From Desulfoprunum sp. (GTDB lineage Bacteria > Desulfobacterota > Desulfobulbia > Desulfobulbales > Desulfocapsaceae): a stretch of DNA of 12,091 nucleotides. The notes under the pieces were generated by a model. It did no database searches. It worked only from the letters and a program-made list of their open reading frames with translations, and was not told the DNA's origin. Made by a program: the position numbers and the translations under genes. The DNA lies in assembly GCA_030696435.1 (NCBI GenBank), contig JAUYSF010000434.1:1-12091 (forward strand), written 5' to 3'. The stretch's first letter is position 1, and the number at the start of each line of letters is the position of its first letter. Of the stretch, positions 6,675 through 12,091 are shown piece by piece.

Positions 6675-7011
6675 GAGAATTAACCAGGAGCAGCTGCGGC
6701 AGGACCTTCCGGATTTTCGTCCAGGAGACACCGTAGTAGTACATATTCGTATCGTTGAGGGCAATAAAGAGCGTATCCAGCTCTTTCAGGGTGTGGTAAT
6801 CAAACGCAGCCGTGGAACCATGGATGCCTCCTACAGCGTACGCAAAGTCTCTCACGGCGTTGGCGTGGAGAAAACCTTTGCCCTGCACAACCCTCGTATC
6901 GAAAAAATCGAGGTTGTCACCCGTGGTCGGGTCCGTCGTTCACGACTCTACTACCTGCGCAGTAGACGTGGTAAGGCCGCTCGTATCCGCGAACGCGGTC
7001 TCGTCAGGTAG
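6658..7011 (+). CDS. rplS: 50S ribosomal protein L19
   Basis: L19 sits at the 30S-50S interface of the large subunit. The 117-residue protein shows the full family pattern. [20 protein letters not shown] and [12 protein letters not shown] are followed by [40 protein letters not shown] and a basic end ([13 protein letters not shown]). The ATG at 6658 lies inside the last codons of the preceding methyltransferase gene, a 17-base overlap in another frame. No strong Shine-Dalgarno site is seen, so initiation probably depends on ribosomes finishing the upstream gene. A long hairpin follows the stop, marking the likely end of the translation operon. Confidence 0.98.
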   Translation: MSTIIERINQEQLRQDLPDFRPGDTVVVHIRIVEGNKERIQLFQGVVIKRSRGTMDASYSVRKVSHGVGVEKTFALHNPRIEKIEVVTRGRVRRSRLYYLRSRRGKAARIRERGLVR

Positions 7012-7025
7012 ACGCGCCTTTTCTT

Positions 7026-7076
7026 AAACCCCTTTCTGACGACAGGCACAGCATGTGCGTTATCAAAAAGGGGTTT
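7026..7076 (+). terminator. Long hairpin after rplS, probable operon terminator
   Basis: AAACCCCTTT (7026-7035) pairs perfectly with AAAGGGGTTT (7067-7076). Inside it, TGACGAC can pair largely with GTTATCA, and GCAC pairs with GTGC around a five-base loop, so nearly the whole 51 bases fold into one stem. Only three T bases end the stem, followed by CTCCCCCCCCC instead of a U-run, so this is an atypical intrinsic terminator. It may also act as an mRNA 3' end stabiliser. Confidence 0.6.
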
Positions 7077-7112
7077 CTCCCCCCCCCACTGGCATACTCT
7101 TAGACGGGCATA

Positions 7113-7766
7113 ATGGGATCACTCCTGACTGCCTTAACGGCCATTGCAGGACCGATGGATTCCTTCCACCACGAACGGATTCTCTCCGTCAAGGGCTATA
7201 GGTGTGTAGCAGGAACCGATGAAGCTGGTCGGGGTCCGCTCGCTGGGCCCGTAGTTGCCGCCTGCATCGTCCTACCACCTGATTGCGATTACAGTCTGTA
7301 CCGCGATTCAAAAACCCTCACCCACGCTAAAAGGCTACAGCTCTGCTCGACCCTGATTACAATCGGGGCTAGCATCGGCGTTGGAATCGTGTCAGTAGAG
7401 ATAATCGACACCATCAATATTCTCCGCGCCTCGCTCCTCGCCATGAAACTCGCTGTTGACGACCTGGCAACCCGACACCCGACACCGGATTTCATCCTCG
7501 TGGACGGAAAATTCACTCTGCCCAGCACGATTGCCCAAGAGGCTTTAATCAAAGGGGATTCACGAAGCGCCTCGATCGCTGCAGCCTCAAATATCGCCAA
7601 AGTACAGCGGGATGCCCTGATGGATGAGTTGCATGTTACATTTCCCCAATACAATTTCGCCCGCAATAAAGGCTATCCCACTAGAGAACACCGCCTGGCG
7701 ATCGCCCGTTATGGCCCGTGTCCCGCACACCGTAGAACCTTTCGAGGGGTGAAGGAATTTGTCTGA
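7113..7766 (+). CDS. rnhB: Ribonuclease HII
   Basis: RNase HII cuts the RNA strand of RNA-DNA hybrids and removes single ribonucleotides from DNA. The acidic DEDD site is visible. Asp36 and Glu37 lie in GTDEAGRGPLAGPVVAA, Asp131 in LVDGKF, and Asp149 in KGDSRSASIAAASNIAKV. The later GYPTREH and HRRTF signatures also fit. From the ATG at 7113 the protein has 217 residues. The first 14 are not typical of the family, and an ATG at 7155 (starting MDSFHHERIL) gives the more usual N-terminus, with AGGA three bases before it. Either start is possible. The gene follows the rplS hairpin and overlaps yraN by 8 bases. In many bacteria rnhB lies next to rplS or yraN, so the context agrees. Confidence 0.96.
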   Translation: MGSLLTALTAIAGPMDSFHHERILSVKGYRCVAGTDEAGRGPLAGPVVAACIVLPPDCDYSLYRDSKTLTHAKRLQLCSTLITIGASIGVGIVSVEIIDTINILRASLLAMKLAVDDLATRHPTPDFILVDGKFTLPSTIAQEALIKGDSRSASIAAASNIAKVQRDALMDELHVTFPQYNFARNKGYPTREHRLAIARYGPCPAHRRTFRGVKEFV

Positions 7767-8139
7767 GAAACGTGCCGTACTCGGCAAGAAAGGAGAGGAT
7801 CTCGCCGCCCGGTATCTGCAGGAAAAGGGCTATACTATCCTCCTCAGAAATTACCGGCGAAAGCTTGGCGAAATTGATATAATTGCCAAAGAAGGCCAGA
7901 CCCTGGTCTTCGTCGAGGTCAAGACACGGCAGACTGGGGCCTCATATTTCCCCGCCGAAGCGGTCACTCCGAGAAAACAGGGGCAGATAAGCAGAACCGC
8001 CCAAGAATATCTCATCCATCACAATCTTCTCAACAAACCTGCCCGCTTTGATGTCATCTCCGTATCCATGTCATCTCATGGGATCCCTACGATTCACCAC
8101 ATCCCCAATGCCTTTGACCTCGCCCATGACGACTGCTGA
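7759..8139 (+). CDS. YraN/UPF0102 family protein
   Basis: This is a 126-residue member of UPF0102, a family with a predicted restriction-endonuclease-like nuclease fold and no firmly assigned function. The family signature is clear: GEDLAARYLQEKGYTILLRNYR (about 12-33, read in parts), then LGEIDIIAKEGQTLVFVEVKTR, AVTPRKQGQI and ARFDVISV. The Glu-Asp and Glu-Val-Lys residues match the conserved acidic and lysine positions of the fold. The start is TTG at 7759, overlapping the end of rnhB by 8 bases. GAAGGA lies just upstream with short spacing, and no ATG or GTG start is in frame. The overlap suggests translation coupled with RNase HII, a common pairing that hints at a role in nucleic-acid repair. 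Locus names used elsewhere are yraN and Rv2898c-like. Confidence 0.92.
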   Translation: MSEKRAVLGKKGEDLAARYLQEKGYTILLRNYRRKLGEIDIIAKEGQTLVFVEVKTRQTGASYFPAEAVTPRKQGQISRTAQEYLIHHNLLNKPARFDVISVSMSSHGIPTIHHIPNAFDLAHDDC

Positions 8140-8163
8140 CCTCCCGATTCCCCCTTTTTTGGC

Positions 8164-8210
8164 TCCCTTCACAGGGAAGACTTTGACTATTCCGTTTTTG
8201 GCGTTACATT
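8164..8210 (+). promoter_or_regulatory. Short hairpin and possible promoter before pdxA
   Basis: TCCCT/AGGGA (8164-8168 and 8173-8177) forms a perfect small stem with a 4-base loop. It is followed by TTGACT (8183-8188) and TACATT (8205-8210), separated by 16 bases. This resembles a sigma-70 promoter, but the expected start of transcription falls at about 8217, immediately before the pdxA ATG. That would give a nearly leaderless message. Support is modest. Confidence 0.3.
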
Positions 8211-8217
8211 ACCGACT

Positions 8218-9240
8218 ATGTCAATGATAGGTATTACAATGGGCTGTCCTGCCGGGATCGGCCCTGAAATCATCCTCAGATATTTTTCCGCAAAAACAGC
8301 CGGGGCTCAAAATATCCCCGTCGTTCTCGGCGACCTCGGCATTCTCGAAAAATGCAGCAGGGATCTTGTGCTCAATGTACCATGCGTCTCCTGGAAACCG
8401 GGAACCCCTCTGCCATCCGACGCCCTGCCTGTTATTACCCTTTCCGCCCTTAACCCTGAGGCACTGCATTGGGGACATCCGACCCGCGACACCGCCCTGG
8501 CCATGGTCTCTTATATACATGAGGCAGTGCATCTGATCGAACAAGGTGTCCTGGATGGCATGGCAACCTGCCCTATCTCCAAATCGGCGATGCAGGCAGC
8601 AGGCCATCTCTACCCGGGTCACACCGAAATGTTGGCCGAATTGACGGGGACCCGGGATTACGCCATGATGATGGCCGGAAACCGCCTGCGTGTCACCCTC
8701 GTCACGATCCACTGCCCTTTCAGGCAGGTGGCCGATATTCTCAGCAGACAATCAATCGCCAAACTTATCCGCATCACCCACAAGGCTCTCGTCCGCGACT
8801 TTGCCATTCATACGCCGAGGATTGCAGTGGCCGCTCTCAACCCCCATGCCGGCGAAAACGGCCTTTTCGGTGATGAAGAGGCCCTGATTATTGGACCAGC
8901 TATCAGCGAAGCCAGGGACCATGGCATAATAGTCGATGGGCCATTCCCACCCGACACGGTTTTTTTCAAAGCGGCCGCAGGAAACTATGACGCCGTGGTC
9001 TGTATGTACCATGATCAAGGACTTATCCCCTTCAAACTGCTGCATTTCAGTGACGGAGTCAATGTCACTCTCGGTCTTCCCATCGTCCGCACCTCTGTTG
9101 ACCATGGGACCGCCTATGATATCGCCGGCAGGGGTGTCGCAGATTCTGCCAGTCTGGTAGCCGCTGTCGAACTCGCCGGAAAAATCTGTTACAACCGGCA
9201 GATGGACAGTAATTGCAGGCATAACGAGATCGATTTATGA
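8218..9240 (+). CDS. pdxA: 4-hydroxythreonine-4-phosphate dehydrogenase PdxA
   Basis: PdxA oxidises 4-phosphohydroxy-L-threonine in the DXP-dependent pyridoxal phosphate pathway. The 340-residue length is typical. Metal-ligand histidines appear at His165 (IHCPF), His210 (NPHAGE) and His265 (MYHDQG), and the substrate-site His135 is in GHTEML. The long signature GVNVTLGLPIVRTSVDHGTA is intact. At the N-terminus the usual GDPAGIGPE reads GCPAGIGPE (Cys10 instead of Asp), a substitution to check. The first ATG at 8218 has no ribosome binding site; a second ATG at 8224 gives MIGITMG and is equally plausible. The gene ends in an ATGA overlap with tmk. A related family member acting on other phosphorylated threonine-like substrates (PdxA2) is the main alternative, but no kinase partner for that pathway is present. 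Confidence 0.92.
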   Translation: MSMIGITMGCPAGIGPEIILRYFSAKTAGAQNIPVVLGDLGILEKCSRDLVLNVPCVSWKPGTPLPSDALPVITLSALNPEALHWGHPTRDTALAMVSYIHEAVHLIEQGVLDGMATCPISKSAMQAAGHLYPGHTEMLAELTGTRDYAMMMAGNRLRVTLVTIHCPFRQVADILSRQSIAKLIRITHKALVRDFAIHTPRIAVAALNPHAGENGLFGDEEALIIGPAISEARDHGIIVDGPFPPDTVFFKAAAGNYDAVVCMYHDQGLIPFKLLHFSDGVNVTLGLPIVRTSVDHGTAYDIAGRGVADSASLVAAVELAGKICYNRQMDSNCRHNEIDL

Positions 9241-9875
9241 AAGGACCATCCAAAGGACTGCTGATCGTATTTGAAGGAATTGACGGCACCGGCAAATCAA
9301 CCCAGCTTGCACTCCTGGCCGAGGAACTCAGCAAACGTGGCTATCCTGTTGTCACGACCCGGGAACCAACCAGCGGCCGCTATGGCCAGGAGATCAGAAA
9401 GCTCTACCTGGATCGAACCAGCTGCTCTCCGGCAGAAGAACTCCGGCTCTTCATTGAGGATCGCAGACAACATGTCCGGGAAGTGCTTGCCCCTGCCCTG
9501 GCAAACGGCAAGATTGTCCTCTGTGACCGATATTTTCTCTCGACAGTGGCCTATCAGGGGGCAAACGGCTTTGCCGTCGAAGAGATCCTGGCCCAAAACA
9601 GCTTTGCCCCCGAACCCGACCTCGCCCTGCTGTTTCAGGCTCCCCTTGCCGTTGGGATATCAAGAATTACCGGAGAACGAGGTGATATACTCAATGATTT
9701 CGAAAAAGCCGAGACCCTCGCCAGGGTCGCCGAGATATTCAACAGCCTCACTCATCCCTCTATCCGCAAGATCGATGCCGCAGGACCAATGGCTGTAGTC
9801 CAGGAAAACGTCCTCTCCGTAGTTCTTCCCCTGCTCACCACGTGTGGTGGGCAGTGCCTTCCGGAGCCCGTATGA
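9237..9875 (+). CDS. tmk: Thymidylate kinase
   Basis: Tmk phosphorylates dTMP to dTDP, an essential step toward dTTP. The 212-residue product has the P-loop GIDGTGKST at 14-22 and a TREPTSG substrate motif near 42-48. The DRRQHV element and the diagnostic CDRYFLSTVAYQG follow. A LID-like RGDILNDFEK segment lies near 142-151. The ATG overlaps the pdxA stop as ATGA, and its own stop overlaps the next start in the same way, so the three genes are very likely cotranscribed and translationally coupled. The extreme C-terminus (CGGQCLPEPV) is not conserved in the family. In many genomes tmk sits beside holB; here that gene is absent. Confidence 0.97.
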   Translation: MKGPSKGLLIVFEGIDGTGKSTQLALLAEELSKRGYPVVTTREPTSGRYGQEIRKLYLDRTSCSPAEELRLFIEDRRQHVREVLAPALANGKIVLCDRYFLSTVAYQGANGFAVEEILAQNSFAPEPDLALLFQAPLAVGISRITGERGDILNDFEKAETLARVAEIFNSLTHPSIRKIDAAGPMAVVQENVLSVVLPLLTTCGGQCLPEPV

Positions 9876-11581
9876 ACCGCAAGCTCCTCCCCCTGCTCCT
9901 GTGCACAATCCTTCTCCTTGGTTCATGTGCCAAACCCGCCAAGATCCCGACACCACCGGTCAAGACCTCCAAGCCCACTGAGAAAGCCGACCTGGGCTGT
10001 TCATACTTCTACTATCTCTGGGGTGCCAACGCCGAATACTTTCAGCGGTTCGATGAGGCTCTTGAGGCATACGACAAGGCCCTCATTTGTGATCCGGATG
10101 CCGATTATGTCAGGAAGAAGATACCTCTGATTTTCATCAAACAGGGCGAGAACGGCAAGGCCGTAGAATGGCTGCGTCAGGCAATCACCGAAAAACCAAA
10201 GGATACAGAACTCTATCTTATCCTGGCGCACATCGAGATCCAGGAGAAAAAGGCCGATGAGGCCATAAAGCTCTACACCAGCGCCCTTCAATACGAGCCG
10301 GACAATCAGGTTGTCATGCTCCGACTCGGCCTTCTCTACACCGAGCAAAAGAAGTACCGTCTGGCCGAAATTATCTTCCGGGACCTTCTCCGGAAAGACA
10401 ACAACGTGTATCAGGCCCATCTCTACCTTGCCCGGTTGCTGATCCAGATCAGCGATTTCACCGGGGCTGGACAGCAATTTGAACAGGCCTTAAATCTCAA
10501 CTGGACTCAGGAACTGGCTTATGAGATGGCCGACTTTTACAGCAAGCACGAGAAATATGAGCAGTCGCTGAAACTTTACAACGCCATTCTTGAGACCGAC
10601 GATACAGATGAACGGGCTGCCCTCGGCCTCGTGCAAACCCTCCTCGTTATGAACAGAGAACAGGAAGCAATAGCCGAGCTCAACCGACTGCGCAGCCTCA
10701 GCGAGACCCCCGACAAGATTGATCTGATAATCAGCAAGATTCTGCTGCGGACCGACAAGATCGATAAGGCCAAAGAACTGCTCGAAAAAATAGTCCTTGA
10801 GCACGGTTCATCAGAGGCCAGCTATATCCTCGCGCTCATCTATTTTCAGGAAAAAAATAACGATAAATCCCTCAGCAGCCTGGAAAGAATACAGGCAAGG
10901 GATACGGAATTTGAAGAGGCTATTTTCCTGCAAACCCGGATTCTGAGGGATACCGGCCAATTCGGCAAGGCCTTCAATATGCTCAGACGGATCATCAGTG
11001 ACGGATCACAGCGAAGACCGCTGTTCTACGCCCTGCTTGCCTCTCTCTATGAGGAAAAAAACGAAGCGGACAAGGCCCTCAATCTGCTCAAGACAGGCAT
11101 CGATCTTTTTCCGGACAACGAGCAGCTCCATTTTGAATATGGCCTCCTCCTGGAAAAGCAGGGACGGCAGGATGAGGCCATCCTCTCCATGCAGAAGGTC
11201 TTGCAACTGTCTCCCGATCACCCGGAGGCCCTCAACTATATCGGATATACCTGGGCCGATAAGAATATGAAACTCGACATCGCCCTCCGGTACATCAAAA
11301 AGGCGGTTGAACTCAAACCGGACAATGGTTTTATCCGGGATAGTCTCGGCTGGGTCTACTATCGCCTTGGCAGATTAGAAGAGGCGCGGATCGAACTGGA
11401 AAAGGCTTTGGAACTTGAACCGGATGATCCAAGCATCCACGATCACCTCGGAGATGTCTACAGATCTCTTCATAAGTACGACAAGGCCCACAAGGCTTAC
11501 CGACAGGCCTTGAAACTCTTCGCCGATTCAGACAAAAAAGCATCCGTTGAAAAAAAGATTCGTGAGCTTAATGACAAATAG
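9872..11581 (+). CDS. TPR-repeat outer-membrane lipoprotein, possibly LbcA-like
   Basis: The ATG at 9872 overlaps the tmk stop (ATGA) and has GGAG 5 bases upstream. An in-frame ATG at 9842 would only add residues before the signal peptide. The 569-residue protein begins MNRKLLPLLLCTILLLGSC, a lipoprotein signal peptide with Cys19 as the lipidation site. The next residue is Ala, so it is not retained in the inner membrane by an Asp+2 rule. A Pro/Lys-rich linker follows, then tetratricopeptide repeats from about residue 45 to the end. The clearest repeats are near the C-terminus (about 450-560), including ALNYIGYTWADKNMKLDIAL and FIRDSLGWVYYRLGRLEEA. This wording, and the LolB-like gene beside it, resemble the Pseudomonas aeruginosa LbcA protein (PA4667), the lipoprotein partner of protease CtpA. 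That function is a homology-based suggestion only; TPR proteins are scaffolds for many tasks. Confidence 0.85.
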   Translation: MNRKLLPLLLCTILLLGSCAKPAKIPTPPVKTSKPTEKADLGCSYFYYLWGANAEYFQRFDEALEAYDKALICDPDADYVRKKIPLIFIKQGENGKAVEWLRQAITEKPKDTELYLILAHIEIQEKKADEAIKLYTSALQYEPDNQVVMLRLGLLYTEQKKYRLAEIIFRDLLRKDNNVYQAHLYLARLLIQISDFTGAGQQFEQALNLNWTQELAYEMADFYSKHEKYEQSLKLYNAILETDDTDERAALGLVQTLLVMNREQEAIAELNRLRSLSETPDKIDLIISKILLRTDKIDKAKELLEKIVLEHGSSEASYILALIYFQEKNNDKSLSSLERIQARDTEFEEAIFLQTRILRDTGQFGKAFNMLRRIISDGSQRRPLFYALLASLYEEKNEADKALNLLKTGIDLFPDNEQLHFEYGLLLEKQGRQDEAILSMQKVLQLSPDHPEALNYIGYTWADKNMKLDIALRYIKKAVELKPDNGFIRDSLGWVYYRLGRLEEARIELEKALELEPDDPSIHDHLGDVYRSLHKYDKAHKAYRQALKLFADSDKKASVEKKIRELNDK

Positions 11582-12091
11582 ACCGCATCCTCTTCGCCCT
11601 TCCTTTTTTCACCTTTGTTGTCTTGTCATTGTTCTGCAATTGGCATGCGGTTGCGCGAAAAAACCGTGGACGGCAGATATTGGGGAAGATCAGAGTAAAG
11701 AGGCAAAAAAGGTGCTGAAGATCATGCAGGACCGGGACGCAGCCTGTGCATCCTGCCTTGACGGTGATGCGGTTCTCTCCATGGAAAATCACCTGGAAAC
11801 CAAGGCTCTCAGTGGCTACATCAAATTCATGCTCCCTGATTCCGTCAAATTCATCGCCTCCAATCCCCTCGGCCAGCCTCTTTTTGCCCTGGCAAGCGAC
11901 GGGGTCAGATTCGAGACCCTGAACACTACCGACAGGGCCTACACGGCCGGAAGTCTTCAATCTTACGCCCTACTCCATGACATCCCTCCGGCATTTCTCT
12001 CGGGATCATGGGCGGAGTGGCTGACGGGCAGGATCGACACAAGCCGAAAGGAGGCGCTGGTTGTCCAGGGAGACGAGGAGGCGCGAGGGAT
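11571..12091 (+). CDS. LolB-like lipoprotein, N-terminal part (cut by right edge)
   Basis: An ATG at 11571 overlaps the end of the TPR gene by 11 bases and opens a frame that runs to the window edge, 173 residues so far. It starts with a basic and hydrophobic leader (FFHLCCLVIVLQLACGC) that fits a lipoprotein signal, with Cys26 or Cys28 as the lipidation site. The mature part, with MENHLETKALSGYIKFMLPD, SVKFIASNPLGQPLFALASD and AFLSGSWAEWLTGRI, has the strand pattern of LolB-type and related (DUF4292-like) lipoproteins. These receive lipoproteins from LolA at the outer membrane or share that fold. A CxxC pair (Cys59, Cys62) precedes this region and might form a disulfide. The rest of the protein and the gene after it lie outside the window. 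In proteobacteria ispE often follows lolB. Confidence 0.72.
   Translation, partial: MTNRPHPLRPSFFHLCCLVIVLQLACGCAKKPWTADIGEDQSKEAKKVLKIMQDRDAACASCLDGDAVLSMENHLETKALSGYIKFMLPDSVKFIASNPLGQPLFALASDGVRFETLNTTDRAYTAGSLQSYALLHDIPPAFLSGSWAEWLTGRIDTSRKEALVVQGDEEARG

Noticed and set aside
2768..8139. Signs of horizontal transfer or a defence system in the central block
   Set aside because: Every gene here except the membrane-proximal spacer is core translation or nucleic-acid maintenance in a conserved order; no integrase, transposase or repeats were seen.
8221..9222. Two long minus-strand frames (176 and 156 codons) opposite pdxA
   Set aside because: pdxA has all its catalytic motifs on the plus strand, so these are antisense shadows.
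10001..10477. A 158-codon minus-strand frame inside the TPR gene
   Set aside because: It is antisense to a clear repeat protein and hydrophobic only because of complementary codons.
11568..11960. A 130-codon minus-strand frame at the right end
   Set aside because: The plus strand carries an open frame with a lipoprotein signal and LolB-like pattern, which fits the context better.

Overview
The window reads as a stretch of chromosome from a Gram-negative bacterium, most likely a deltaproteobacterium of the Desulfobulbales type. This lineage call is an inference from protein wording and gene order, not from a marker gene. The core gene order ffh - rpsP - khpA - rimM - trmD - SPOUT methyltransferase - rplS - rnhB - yraN is a familiar bacterial housekeeping string. 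The outer-membrane lipoprotein genes at the right end point to a diderm cell. No rRNA, tRNA, CRISPR array, insertion sequence or prophage signal was found.

Layout. (1) 1-1939, minus strand: a CbbQ/NorQ-type AAA+ ATPase followed 8 bases later by a NorD/CbbO-type partner protein cut by the left window edge; together they look like a metalloenzyme activation chaperone pair. (2) 1940-2219: a divergent intergenic region with a tandem 14-base repeat close to the ATPase start. (3) 2220-2504, plus strand: a 94-residue three-helix membrane protein of unknown function. (4) 2505-2767: a spacer with a good candidate sigma-70 promoter whose 17-base spacer contains a perfect inverted repeat. (5) 2768-7011: ffh, then a compact translation operon. 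It holds rpsP (S16), khpA (KH protein), rimM (30S maturation), trmD (tRNA m1G37 methyltransferase), a second SPOUT-fold methyltransferase of unknown target, and rplS (L19). It is closed by a long hairpin at 7026-7076. (6) 7113-8139: rnhB (RNase HII) overlapping yraN (UPF0102). (7) 8218-12091: pdxA, tmk, a TPR outer-membrane lipoprotein and a LolB-like lipoprotein cut by the right edge, all joined by short stop/start overlaps.

How they work together: the central block couples membrane protein targeting with ribosome assembly and tRNA modification, and overlapping reading frames (rimM/trmD close together, trmD/SPOUT 4 bases, SPOUT/rplS 17 bases) suggest coupled translation. The last block ties vitamin B6 and dTTP synthesis genes to two envelope lipoproteins. 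The TPR lipoprotein beside a LolB-like gene recalls the Pseudomonas aeruginosa lbcA-lolB arrangement. The least explained items are the norQD-like pair with no visible client enzyme, the second SPOUT enzyme next to trmD, and the TPR/LolB pair. I see no clearly new system; most of the window is ordinary core genome.
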